NCBI RefSeq assembly: GCF_037201975.1
Contig: NZ_CP147520.1
Location: forward strand, 6,758,001 to 6,822,000
DNA: 64,000 nucleotides
Source of the DNA: Streptomyces sp. TG1A-60
GTDB lineage: Bacteria > Actinomycetota > Actinomycetes > Streptomycetales > Streptomycetaceae
Reading direction: 5' to 3'
The translations under genes and the position numbers were made by a program. Under the pieces are notes generated by a model, which saw only the letters and a list, made by a program, of their open reading frames with translations, had not been told where the DNA came from and made no database searches. Position 1 is the stretch's first letter. Each line of letters starts with the position of its first letter. Below are positions 1 to 8,571 of this stretch, piece by piece.

Positions 1-88
1 AGGCGTCGAGGTCGACGATCGCGAGAGGTGCGTCGAGGTGAGCTGTGGCCCGGTCGTACCGGGCCCGGTCGGCGGCGCGCGCAGTCAT
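1..88 (-). CDS. Amino acid deaminase/aldolase, alanine racemase-like N-terminus (partial, 5' end only)
   Basis: Only the first 29 codons lie in the window, starting at ATG 88 and running off the left edge. The peptide starts MTARAADRARYDRATAHLD and continues to an APLAIVDLDA segment. That segment resembles the first beta strand of the alanine-racemase-type PLP barrel, as found in Streptomyces amino acid deaminase/aldolase (D-threonine aldolase-like) proteins. The family assignment rests on this short N-terminus and on my memory of homologues upstream of the infC region, so it is tentative. The gene is divergent from the Pro-rich membrane protein gene, with about 240 bp between them that would hold both promoters. 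Confidence 0.5.
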   Translation of the reverse strand, partial: MTARAADRARYDRATAHLDAPLAIVDLDA

Positions 89-325
89 GAACGAAGCCTG
101 CCAGACATGATTACCGCAGGGTAGGGGGACGTTCCGGGCAGAAGCCACGGTCCCTCGGACTGGTTCCCGTTCGCCCCGGGCCAACCCGTAGAGTTGCGCG
201 CACGCAGGGGCGACCTCGACGGGGATGCCGATCCGCTGCCACGGGTATGGCTTGCCCGTGGCGTCGGCCGACCGTCGGCGGGGCGAAACCCACGACGGCT
301 CCGGGTACGAGGAAACGGGGGGAGC

Positions 326-2915
326 ATGAGCACGGAAGCGCGCCGCGCCTCCCACTCTCCACGCCCGCCCATACCGCCGGACCACGACTTCTCGTCCCCG
401 GCGTCGGGTCCCGCGACACCGGGCGCCCCGGCTCAGCCCTCGACGCAGCCGCCGTCACGGGAACCCGGGGCGGGTGACAGGACGCCGCCGGGTGCGCGTG
501 CGTCCGGCGCGGACGTGCCGGGGCCGCGATCGTCCGCTGGAAGTGCTTCAGGGACGCGACCGTCCACCGGGGGTACGCCGGGACCGCTGCCTCCGCTCGG
601 CTCCGGGCCGGTGTGGAGCGCGCCGGTTCCGCCGCCCCCTCCGGAACGCGCGCCCTCGACCGGGGGCGGGCCGGCCGTGCCGCGCCCTCCGCAGCGCCCG
701 CCGACGGCGGGCGTACCCGCCCGGCCCACCACCCCACCCCGCCCCACCGCGCCGCCAGCGCCCCAGGACGCACGGCACCCGGGCGCGGCGGACGCGCAGC
801 GCCGTCCGTACGCCCGCGACACGACGAACACGCCCCAGAACAGCCAGAGTCCCGGCAACCGGGTCGCCTCCCCGCCCACCCGCACACCCGGCTCCGCCCC
901 GACGGCCGAACAGAACCCCTGGCACCACCCCGGGCGGGTGGCTGGGCCGGGCCCGGTACACGGTTCGGACGCGGCGGGTGGGGATGGCTTCTCGTACGGC
1001 TCCAGGCAGGCGCCTGGGCCGGGTCCCGCACGCGGTTCGGGCTCGGCGGCCGAGGGAGGTTCTTCGCCCGGCCCCGGGGGGCGGCCGGACTGGGCCCCGC
1101 CGGTGGTTTCGGCCCGAGGACCGGGGATGGCTTCTCGGACGGTTCCGGGCAGGCGGCCGGCCGGCAGGGCCCCGCACGTGGTCTCGGCCCGAGGGCCGGG
1201 CAAGGCGCCTCGGGCGAATCCCGGCAGACTGCCGGGCAGGGTCCCGTACGGGTTTCCGGCTCGGCCGCAGGTCAGGGTCCCGGTCCGGGCGCCGGGCAGG
1301 GCTCCGTACGGGGCTCCGGTCCGGCCGCCGGGCAGGATCCCGGCTCGGGCGCCGGACGCGGGCCCGGCCGCGAGCCCGCCTCGGATGGTGGCGCCCAGCG
1401 GCGTGTCGAGTATCCGCGCTTCTCCGACTTCCGGCGAACCGCCGGTCAGAAGGGCGGTGCCTCCGCCACCCCGCCGCCCCCGGCGGCCTCGGCCCGTTTC
1501 CCGGACGCCCTACCGAAAGCTTCGGAGCCCTTCTCAGGTGCCCCGCACAAGAATTCGGCGCGCTTCCCGGGCACCCCGCCTGAGACGTCGGAGCCCTTCT
1601 CGGACACCTCGCCCGAGAGTACGGCGGGCTTCCCGGGCACCCCGTCGGCCTCCGGTTTCCCGGACGGGGCCCCGCCTCCGGCCTCCGCGCGCTTCCCGGA
1701 CGCCCCGCCCCCGGTGTGCGACGCCGGGCGACGCGCGGGGGACATCCAGCCCCCGGGCACCGGGGCCCCCGGCCGCCCACCCCGCCTCACCGGCGACGGC
1801 AAGCAGCCACGCCCGTCCGGCACCACCGCAGGCGGCACACCGCCCCTCTCGCCCGGGCATCCCCCGGCGTCGGCGCCCCGTACCGGCGTGGCGGCGTCCA
1901 GCGGTGCCGTACGCCCTCCGGCGGCGGCGCCGCGCCGGCCGCTGCCCGAGGAGGCCACCCCCGAGCCGACCCCCGACCGCGCCCCCTCACGCCGGAGTGG
2001 CCCGGTGGCTGGCAGCCTCCGTCGGGTCCCTCGCGGCGGTCCGCCGAGGCGGTCGACGCCGCGCTCGGAGCGGCTTCCGGGCGGCCCTTCGTGTCGTTCG
2101 CGGAGCCGGACACATCGCCGTGGACGCCGCCGGAGTCGCACGACGGGCGGCGCGGGCCGAGGCCCTCCCGAGCCCGTGCGGCGGCCGTGGCCGCGTGCGT
2201 GGTGCTGGGCGTCGGCCTCATCGGCGGTGCGGTGGCGGGGAGTTGGCTCACCGGGGGCTCCGGCTCGGACGGCTCCCGCGACCACTTCGCGGCGGCCGGT
2301 CAGCTGTGGCACGGCGTACCCGTGGACGAACTGTTCCCGCCCACCGTCCAGGGCGAGGGCGCCGGACCCGGCGGCACCGACCGCACCTGGACCCGCGTCG
2401 CCGTCGCACCCGACAGCGGCTGCGCCGACGCCTTCGACCCCCTGCTGCGCCAGGCTCTCGGCCCCGTCGGCTGCCTGCGGCTGCTGCGCGCCACCTACAC
2501 CGACGCGACCCGCAGCAACATCACCACCGTCGGCCTGATGTTCACCAAGGCCGACGCCGCCGCCATGGCCGCCCTCAGGACCCGCTTCGAGAAGGAAGGC
2601 CTCGACCGCCGTACCGACCTGATGCCCCGCCCGTACGCGGCCGAGGACACCGTCGCCGCGGGCTTCGGCGACGGCCAGCGCGCCTCCTGGACGATCTCCG
2701 TCCTCACCGACGTCCCCGTCGTCGTCTACGCCGTCTCCGGCTTCGCCGACGGCCGTACCGTCACCGAACCGCAGTCCGCCGCGGACGCGATGCGGTCCGG
2801 CGCCACCACGGCCCCCGCCCAGTCCGGCCTCGGCCACGAGGCGAAGGGCCTCGCCGACCGCATCGAACGCGGTCTGCGCAAGACCGCCGCGTCCGCCACG
2901 GAGCAGCCCTCGTGA
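326..2915 (+). CDS. Pro/Gly-rich single-pass membrane protein coupled to a mycosin-like protease; two apparent frameshifts
   Basis: Start is ATG 326 behind a G-rich SD. Reading changes frame twice. N-terminal Pro-rich coding lies in the frame of 326; near the G run 1076-1081 it moves by one base; near the C run 1982-1986 it moves by one base again. It ends at TGA 2913-2915. Each step equals one missing base, and restoring both gives about 863 codons. The first two thirds is disordered P/G/A/R-rich sequence with repeated units (DGFSxGSxQA, then ARFPDA/SEPFS-type units). One membrane helix follows (AAVAACVVLGVGLIGGAVAG, about 2185-2245), then a folded extracellular domain of about 210 residues with two cysteines. 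The stop overlaps the GTG of the protease (GTGA), so the pair is translationally coupled. Function is unknown; a role beside a type VII-type protease is inferred from position only. Confidence 0.6.
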
Positions 2916-4183
2916 GAGCCGAGAGAACCGATACCGCCGGGAGCGCGGCGAAAACCGTGCCGGCCGGGGCCGCCGCGACATCCGCCCCCGGCCGGCGGCG
3001 CCCCCTGCGCGCCCTGCGCCTCGGCCTCCTCAGCGTCCCCCTGGCCGCCTCCCTGGCACTCCTGCCGTCCACCGCCGCGCACGCCGACGGCATCCGGGGC
3101 CAGCAGTGGGCGCTGGACGCGATGCACACGTGGGAGGCCTGGCGCACCACCAAGGGCGCGGGCATCACCGTCGCGGTCCTCGACACGGGCGTCGACGACG
3201 AACACCCCGACCTCGTCGGCAACGTCCTGCCGACGAAGGACATGGTCGGCTTCGGGGCGTCGCGCGGCGACCGCTCCTGGGCCCGACACGGCACCGCCAT
3301 GGCCGGGATCATCGCCGGCCACGGGCACGGGGTGAACAACGCCGACGGCGTCCTCGGCATCGCCCCCGAGGCGAAGATCCTCCCCGTCCGCGTCATCCTC
3401 GAAGACGGCGACTCCGCCCGCTCCAGGGCCCGCAGCACCCGTGGCAACGCACTCGCCGAAGGCATCCGCTGGGCCGCCGACCAGGGCGTCGACGTCATCA
3501 ACCTCTCCCTCGGCGACGACTCCGAGTCCGCCCACCCCGAACCCTCGGAGGACGCCGCCGTCCAGTACGCCCTCAAGAAGGGCTCGATCGTCGTCGCCTC
3601 GGCAGGCAACGGCGGTGAGAAGGGCGACCACATCTCGTACCCGGCGGCCTACCCGGGCGTGATCGCGGTGACCGCCGTCGACGAGGACGGCACCCGCGCC
3701 CCGTTCTCCACCCGCCGCTGGTACGCCACCGTCAGCGCCCCCGGCGTCGACGTGGTCATCGCCGACCCGGACCGCAAGTACTACGAGGGCTGGGGCACCA
3801 GCGCCGCCGCGGCCTTCGTCTCCGGCGCAGCCGCCCTCATCAAGGCCGCCTACCCGGGCCTGACCCCCGCCCAGGTCAAACGCCTCCTGGAGGACACCGC
3901 CCGCGACACCCCCGTCGGTGGCCGTGACGACTCCCGTGGCTTCGGCTTCGTCGACCCGGCCGCCGCCATCGAGGAGGGCGGCGGCCTCACCCCCGGCGAC
4001 CTCAGACCGGCGTCGTACGGCCGCCAGTACTTCGGCTCCGGCCCGGACCGGGTGGAGGAGGACGACCCGGCCTCCGCCTGGACCGCGCCCGCCGCGGGCG
4101 GCCTCGGCGTGGGCCTGCTGGTCACCGCGGTGGTGGTCTGGCGCGGACGCGGTCGCAACCGGCCCGACGAGTACGCCGTCTGA
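2912..4183 (+). CDS. Mycosin-like S8 subtilisin serine protease, membrane anchored
   Basis: 423 residues from GTG 2912, which overlaps the preceding stop. An Arg-rich n-region and hydrophobic stretch (about 35-56) ending in an AHA motif form a signal peptide. The subtilase triad is complete: Asp91 in VAVLDTGVD, His126 in RHGTAMAGIIAG and Ser297 in WGTSAAAAFVSG, with oxyanion Asn in ASAGNGG. A C-terminal helix (GGLGVGLLVTAVVVW) followed by Arg residues anchors the enzyme with the catalytic domain outside. This architecture matches type VII secretion-associated mycosins (MycP-like). No ESX core genes (EccC, EccD, WXG100) are visible nearby, so it is an orphan mycosin paired with the upstream membrane protein. 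The serine motif is GTSAAAA rather than the usual GTSMAAP. Confidence 0.85.
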   Translation: MRAERTDTAGSAAKTVPAGAAATSAPGRRRPLRALRLGLLSVPLAASLALLPSTAAHADGIRGQQWALDAMHTWEAWRTTKGAGITVAVLDTGVDDEHPDLVGNVLPTKDMVGFGASRGDRSWARHGTAMAGIIAGHGHGVNNADGVLGIAPEAKILPVRVILEDGDSARSRARSTRGNALAEGIRWAADQGVDVINLSLGDDSESAHPEPSEDAAVQYALKKGSIVVASAGNGGEKGDHISYPAAYPGVIAVTAVDEDGTRAPFSTRRWYATVSAPGVDVVIADPDRKYYEGWGTSAAAAFVSGAAALIKAAYPGLTPAQVKRLLEDTARDTPVGGRDDSRGFGFVDPAAAIEEGGGLTPGDLRPASYGRQYFGSGPDRVEEDDPASAWTAPAAGGLGVGLLVTAVVVWRGRGRNRPDEYAV

Positions 4184-4186
4184 CGC

Positions 4187-5109
4187 TCACGAGGTCCTGG
4201 CCGCGCCCGCCCCGGCCGTGGCACCCCCGGCATCCCCCGCTCCCCCGACACCGCGACGGCCGCCCGAGCCGCCGCCTCCACCAGCGCGATCCCCCTCTGC
4301 TTCGCGGTGTTGCCGTTCGACACCACCGCGACCAGGAAGTCCCGCCCGTCCGCCGTGACCCGGCCGATGCTGTTGACGACCCACAGGCCCGTGGCGGTAC
4401 GCGGCAACCACCCGTTCTTCAGAGCGAACCGGGACCCCGAGGACCCGCCCGACGCAGCCGCCGAGACACCCCAGTCCTGCCCTTCGGCGATCTGTCCCAT
4501 CAGCTCCTGGCCGTACGCCCGCGAGACCGCACTCAGCTCGGCCGCGTCGTCGTTCCCGAACACGTGCCGGAGCAGAACGAGTTGATCGGCGGCCGTGGTC
4601 TGCGTCAGACCCCAGTACGCGCCTTCGCCGCCCTCGGTGTCCGTCAGTCCGAGCCGCCCGTTCGCGGCGTCGAGGCCGGCCGCCTGCCCGATGGCCTTCC
4701 ACAGGGCCGTCGCGGAGGCGTTGTCGCTGTCGCGGATCATCGCGGAGGCGTACGCCCGCTCCCGCGCGGTGAGCTGCCGGCCCGCGTCCTGCGCCTGGAG
4801 CAGCAGGGCGGCCAGGATGTTCACCTTCACGATGCTGGCCGTGTCGAACCGGTCGCCCCCATACCCGGCCGAGCCCCCGGACGCCATGTCGAGCACGGCC
4901 ACGGACACCGCCGCCCCCTCCTCGACGGTCAGGTCCGCCAGGGCTGCCGACAGCACCTGGTCGTGGCCCACCTCGGGAGCCGCCGCAGGTTCCACCGAAG
5001 CCTCCTCAGCGACCGCGACCGCGTCCGCCCCCGGCGCGGTGACAGCGGGGGCCGGGGGCGCTCTGGACGATGACGCCCACGACGATACGGCGGGAGCTCT
5101 CGCCGCCAT
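4187..5109 (-). CDS. Class A beta-lactamase-like serine hydrolase, secreted; apparent C-terminal frameshift
   Basis: The penicilloyl-serine transferase fold is evident. SxxK is in DTASIVKVNILAALL, SDN in IRDSDNASATALW, and the third-strand box is KNGW, with WVVNSIGRV after it. Read literally, the frame continues 340 bases into the convergent protease gene, which is unlikely. Adding one base to the C run 4224-4228 (G run on the coding strand) instead gives a C-terminus ending ATAGAGAARTS at TGA 4189-4187, three bases from the protease stop. The N-terminus is low-complexity Ala/Pro sequence, and the start at ATG 5109 is uncertain because no clear signal peptide is in frame. The substrate could be a beta-lactam or a peptidoglycan peptide; the sequence does not decide. 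It is divergent from the sseB-like gene. Confidence 0.6.
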
Positions 5110-5254
5110 GGGCCCGGGCCCTCATGTACACCGCCCCGGCGGCCGTGCCGCCCACGGGGACGCCGAGCGGCCGGCGCGACGCGCACGCGTGGGCGGTGTC
5201 ACGTTCTCCGGCCCGGCGGGATCCCCCGACGTCCCCCCGATAGGGTCGACGACC

Positions 5255-6016
5255 GTGGCGAACAAGAACATCCCCGACCCCGGCTTCTCCGACGACGACG
5301 GCTCCGCCGACCCCCGGCTGAGCGCCGCGCTTGCCGCCTGGGCCGAGGACCGCGGCGCCGTGGGCCCCGTCCTCGAAGCACTCAGGGACGCCCGGTTGCT
5401 CGTCCCCGTCGTGGCCGTGCTCGGCGAGGCCGAGGTGGACGAGAGGGGACTGCGCCGCGAGAAGACCAGCGACATGGCCGTCCCCACCCTGAAGGCCGAC
5501 GGCCGCACGGCCCTGCCCGCCTTCACCTCCACCGACTCCCTCGCCCGCTGGGACCCCGCCGCCCGCCCCGTCGCCGTACCCCTGCACCAGGTCCTGCAGG
5601 CCGCCGCGCACGAGAAGGCCGACACGATCGTGCTCGACCTCGCCGGGCCCGTCCCCTACGAGCTGACCGGCCACGCCCTGCTGGCCCTCGCCGAGGGACG
5701 CACCACCACCGACCCGCTCGCCGACCCCGCCGTCCGCGAGGCCGTACGCTCCGCCGTCGCCGCCGAGCCGGCCGTGGTCCGCGCCCACCTCGGCCCCGGC
5801 CGGGCCGACGGCACCCTGGCCCTCGTCCTGGACCCCTCCGCCACCCCGGCCGAGACCGCGCGGTCCGTCGCCGGACGCCTCGCCGCCGACGAGACACTGC
5901 GGGCCCGCCTGGTACGCGGCCTCGACCTGGCACTGCTGCCGGCCGGGGCGACGCCACCGGGCAAGCCCTTGTACGTACGCGAACTGGAGGAAGAGGAACC
6001 GGGGACGCGGCACTAG
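5255..6016 (+). CDS. SseB family protein
   Basis: 253 residues starting with MANKNIPDPGFSDDDGSAD at GTG 5255. The body matches SseB-domain proteins: a stretch around RLLVPVVAVLGEAE, then DMAVPTLKADGRTALPAFTS, a PVAVPLHQVLQAA segment and DTIVLDLAGPVPYEL. A second half resembles the SseB C-terminal domain (PAVVRAHLGPG, then LALVLDPSATP). It is soluble and cytosolic, with no signal peptide or membrane helix. The role of actinobacterial SseB-like proteins is not established. It lies just upstream of and convergent with the DUF1844 gene, a pair I recall as standing next to infC in streptomycetes (memory, unverified). Confidence 0.75.
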   Translation: MANKNIPDPGFSDDDGSADPRLSAALAAWAEDRGAVGPVLEALRDARLLVPVVAVLGEAEVDERGLRREKTSDMAVPTLKADGRTALPAFTSTDSLARWDPAARPVAVPLHQVLQAAAHEKADTIVLDLAGPVPYELTGHALLALAEGRTTTDPLADPAVREAVRSAVAAEPAVVRAHLGPGRADGTLALVLDPSATPAETARSVAGRLAADETLRARLVRGLDLALLPAGATPPGKPLYVRELEEEEPGTRH

Positions 6017-6082
6017 TGCCGCGTCAGGCGGCGTTCGCCAGTGAAGGAGCGGCGTCCGGTGCGCACGGTGCCTGCCGTGGCA

Positions 6083-6439
6083 CTAGCCGTAGACAGGGCC
6101 CGTGTATTTCTCGCCCGGACCGTGGCCGGGCTCGTCGGGGACGAGGGACGCCTCGCGGAACGCCAGCTGCAGCGACTTCAGACCGTCGCGCAGCGGGGCC
6201 GCGTGGAAGGAGCTGATCTCGGTCGCGGACGCGTCGAGGAGACCGGCGAGTGCGGTGACCAGCTTGCGGGCCTCGTCCAGGTCCTTGTACTTGTCGCCCT
6301 CCTCGGTCAGACCGAGCTTCACCGCGGCGGCGCTCATCAGGTTGACGGCGACCGTCACGATCACCTCGACCGCGGGGACCTCGGCGATGTCGCGGGTCAT
6401 GGAGTCGAAGTCGGCGTTCTCAGGAGGGGTCTCACTCAT
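6083..6439 (-). CDS. DUF1844 family protein
   Basis: 118 residues from ATG 6439, beginning MSETPPENADFDSMTRDIAE. The core AVEVIVTVAVNLMSAAAVKL, then DLDEARKLVTALAGLLD and PLRDGLKSLQLAFREA, is the all-helical DUF1844 domain found across actinobacteria. It is cytosolic with no known function. In-frame sequence upstream to 6592 lacks an SD and encodes atypical residues, so the shorter start is preferred. It is divergent from the infC leader, and the strong promoter at 6500-6529 fires away from it. Confidence 0.8.
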   Translation of the reverse strand: MSETPPENADFDSMTRDIAEVPAVEVIVTVAVNLMSAAAVKLGLTEEGDKYKDLDEARKLVTALAGLLDASATEISSFHAAPLRDGLKSLQLAFREASLVPDEPGHGPGEKYTGPVYG

Positions 6440-6499
6440 GCCCCACACGATAGGCCCCGGCGCGTCCGCCCCGACCTGCGGGAGCCCGCCGAGCCCGGA

Positions 6500-6529
6500 T
6501 TGGCACCCCAGGTTTGAAACCGGTAGAGT
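6500..6529 (+). promoter_or_regulatory. HrdB-type promoter of the infC-rpmI-rplT operon
   Basis: The -35 TTGGCA (6500-6505) and -10 TAGAGT (6524-6529) are separated by 18 bases, close to the streptomycete vegetative consensus. It points to infC about 300 bases downstream, so the transcript has a long 5' leader. Confidence 0.65.
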
Positions 6530-6534
6530 GAGGT

Positions 6535-6830
6535 CTACGACCGGCTGGACACCTGTGTGTCCGGCCCGCAAGTGGAGGCTCCGAACTCCCACCTGACTGT
6601 CCTCCGGGGCGGCAGGTCATCCGGTCAGACGGCCCCCACCGTTCCGTACGGACGGTGGAGTCGTCCGAAACGCCCCGCGGCACATCGCTGCGGTGCTCCG
6701 GCAGTACATGGAGCCCCGCCTGTGTCCCGTCCGGGGCATTTTTCATGCACCGCGATGGTTGGTCCCCATGTCAACCAGACATACGCGGCGGTCCGCCAGA
6801 CCGTCGTGTGGGTGCTACCGAGGAGGATCC
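6535..6830 (+). promoter_or_regulatory. Structured infC leader (candidate attenuator)
   Basis: About 295 bases between promoter and infC contain several self-complementary segments: GTGG/CCAC arms near 6571-6592, ACCTG/CAGGT arms near 6593-6619, and the terminator-like hairpin at 6713-6743. No convincing protein begins here. Ribosomal-protein and IF3 operons are classically controlled by leader structures bound by their own products; applying this here is inference. Rfam covariance models for L20 or infC leaders would be the decisive search. Confidence 0.5.
6713..6743 (+). terminator. Intrinsic terminator-like hairpin inside the infC leader
   Basis: GCCCCG (6713-6718) pairs with CGGGGC (6732-6737) and is followed directly by five T residues (6739-6743). 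U-tailed hairpins are uncommon in streptomycetes. One placed before a start codon suggests attenuation rather than end-of-gene termination. Confidence 0.5.
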
Positions 6831-7484
6831 ATCAGCGCCGAGCCTCGCATCAACGACCGGATTCGCGTTCCCGAGGTGCGACTTGTCGGTCCCAGCGGCG
6901 AGCAGGTCGGGATTGTCCCGCTTGCCAAGGCCCTGGAGCTTGCGCAGGAGTACGACCTCGACCTGGTCGAGGTGGCCGCGACAGCGCGTCCGCCGGTCTG
7001 CAAGCTCATGGACTATGGGAAGTTCAAGTACGAGTCGGCCATGAAGGCCCGTGAGGCGCGCAAGAACCAGGCGCACACGGTCATCAAGGAGATGAAGCTC
7101 CGGCCGAAGATCGACCCGCACGACTATGACACCAAGAAGGGTCACGTCGTCAGGTTCCTCAAGCAGGGCGACAAGGTCAAGATCACGATCATGTTCCGTG
7201 GTCGCGAGCAGTCCCGGCCCGAGCTGGGCTACCGGCTGCTGCAGCGTCTCGCGGAGGACGTCCAGGAACTCGGGTTCGTCGAGTCGAACCCCAAGCAGGA
7301 CGGCCGGAACATGATCATGGTTCTCGGTCCGCACAAGAAGAAGACCGAGGCGATGGCCGAGGCCCGTCAGGCGCAGGAGGCCCGGAAGGCGGAAGCGAAG
7401 GCCAACCCTGGCAAGTCGCAGAACGCCGCCGAGGCCGAACACGCCGACGCCGAGGCGCCGGCCGAGGCGCCTGCCGAGGCGTAA
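6831..7484 (+). CDS. infC: Translation initiation factor IF-3, probable ATC start
   Basis: 217 residues. IF-3 N- and C-domains are complete: [50 protein letters not shown], the linker, then [36 protein letters not shown] and [13 protein letters not shown] 30-residue Ala/Glu/Lys tail follows. The reading frame with homology begins ISAEPRIND at ATC 6831, four bases after a perfect AGGAGG (6821-6826). No ATG or GTG in frame has an SD: ATG 6693 and ATG 6768 would add residues encoded by the leader structure. Unusual start codons are a known device for IF3 autoregulation. First gene of the infC-rpmI-rplT operon. Confidence 0.93.
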   Translation: MSAEPRINDRIRVPEVRLVGPSGEQVGIVPLAKALELAQEYDLDLVEVAATARPPVCKLMDYGKFKYESAMKAREARKNQAHTVIKEMKLRPKIDPHDYDTKKGHVVRFLKQGDKVKITIMFRGREQSRPELGYRLLQRLAEDVQELGFVESNPKQDGRNMIMVLGPHKKKTEAMAEARQAQEARKAEAKANPGKSQNAAEAEHADAEAPAEAPAEA

Positions 7485-7590
7485 GTCCCGGGACGCGAGT
7501 CCAGGGTGTCAACCGAAAGAAATGACGTTCCGTCGTGCCCGGTTTCGCGACCGGGCACCGGAGCGCCACTGACGAGGAGAGAACGGCGCT

Positions 7591-7785
7591 ATGCCGAAGA
7601 ACAAGTCGCACAGCGGTGCCAGCAAGCGCTTCAAGATCACCGGCTCCGGCAAGGTGCTCCGTGAGCGCGCCGGCAAGCGCCACCTGCTCGAGCACAAGTC
7701 GTCCCGCGTGACGCGTCGCCTCACCGGCAACGCCGAGATGGCCCCGGGCGACGCCGCGAAGATCAAGAAGCTTCTCGGCAAGTGA
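7591..7785 (+). CDS. rpmI: 50S ribosomal protein L35
   Basis: 64 residues, highly basic, starting [20 protein letters not shown] and containing the L35 signature KHLL-like segment [11 protein letters not shown] and a C-terminal [11 protein letters not shown] 7591 follows GAGGAGAG with good spacing. It lies 106 bases after infC and 101 before rplT, the usual IF3-L35-L20 order. Full length for the family. Confidence 0.97.
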   Translation: MPKNKSHSGASKRFKITGSGKVLRERAGKRHLLEHKSSRVTRRLTGNAEMAPGDAAKIKKLLGK

Positions 7786-7886
7786 CGTGTGCGGCGCCCC
7801 CTGTGAGCGCCGTACCTCAGGACCGGGACCCAATCGATTTCGGGCTGTGTGCGGACAACCGCGGCCCCGCTACAAGGAGTTAACAA

Positions 7887-8270
7887 GTGGCACGCGTCAA
7901 GCGGGCAGTCAACGCCCACAAGAAGCGCCGGGCGATCCTGGAGCAGGCTTCCGGCTACCGCGGTCAGCGTTCGCGCCTGTACCGCAAGGCCAAGGAGCAG
8001 GTCACCCACTCGCTGGTCTACAACTACAACGACCGCAAGAAGCGCAAGGGCGACTTCCGTCAGCTGTGGATCCAGCGCATCAACGCCGCTGCCCGCGCCA
8101 ACGGCATCACGTACAACCGCTTCATCCAGGGTCTGAAGGCCGCGAACATCGAGGTCGACCGCAAGATCCTCGCCGAGCTGGCCGTCAACGACGCCACCGC
8201 GTTCGCCGCGCTGGTCGAGGTCGCCCAGAAGGCGCTGCCGGCGGATGTGAACGCGCCGAAGGCAGCGTGA
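7887..8270 (+). CDS. rplT: 50S ribosomal protein L20
   Basis: 127 residues from GTG 7887 behind AAGGAG. It begins [20 protein letters not shown], followed by [34 protein letters not shown] and [17 protein letters not shown], all standard L20 segments. It binds 23S rRNA early in 50S assembly, and in other bacteria L20 also represses its own operon by binding the leader. It closes the operon and is followed by a strong hairpin at 8306-8337. Confidence 0.97.
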   Translation: MARVKRAVNAHKKRRAILEQASGYRGQRSRLYRKAKEQVTHSLVYNYNDRKKRKGDFRQLWIQRINAAARANGITYNRFIQGLKAANIEVDRKILAELAVNDATAFAALVEVAQKALPADVNAPKAA

Positions 8271-8305
8271 ACGTCGCGCTCGCTTGAGCCGGGCGTGACG
8301 TGACC

Positions 8306-8337
8306 GGACCCGCAGGCTGTTCGCCGCCTGCGGGTCC
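8306..8337 (+). terminator. Terminator after rplT
   Basis: A perfect 12-bp stem, GGACCCGCAGGC (8306-8317) with GCCTGCGGGTCC (8326-8337), and an 8-base loop lie 35 bases after the rplT stop. There is no long T tail, as is usual in streptomycetes. Confidence 0.7.
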
Positions 8338-8384
8338 GACCGTATTTCGGGTGGTTGTTCGGCTGCGGGTGGGTGGGGCTTCTC

Positions 8385-8489
8385 GCGCGGTTCCCGCGCC
8401 CCTGAAAGACAAGGACACGGCCCCGCGGGCCGAAAAGCGCGGGGCGCAGCCCCTGCTTCCTCAGGGTCGCGGGGAACCGCGCGACCACG
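8385..8489. repeat. Inverted pair of a dispersed G/C-rich intergenic repeat
   Basis: GCGCGGTTCCCGCGCCCCT at 8385-8403 recurs inverted at 8462-8484 (AGGGTCGCGGGGAACCGCGC), about 60 bases away, so the two arms can pair. The same core occurs near 14400, 14455, 25346, 36175 and 42521, each time in a gap after a gene end. The remaining sequence to 8571 shows no gene. Confidence 0.6.
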
Positions 8490-8571
8490 ACGAACCCGCA
8501 CTCGCGACCCGACCGAACCCCAGCTCTCCGACGCCCGACCCACCCCCACCCGCCCGACCCGAAGGTGACCC

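Noticed and set aside
194..4183. A single 1329-codon open frame covering both the Pro-rich protein and the protease
   Set aside because: Only its two ends are protein-like. Between about 1080 and 2912 the real coding runs in the other two frames, and the protease has its own GTG and signal peptide at 2912.
3850..4186. C-terminal extension of the beta-lactamase-like protein into the protease gene
   Set aside because: It would overlap 340 bases antisense to a well-supported gene; a one-base correction in the C run at 4224 gives a stop three bases from the protease end.
6693..6830. An upstream ATG start for IF-3 adding 46 residues
   Set aside because: It crosses the terminator hairpin, has no SD and the residues do not look like IF-3.
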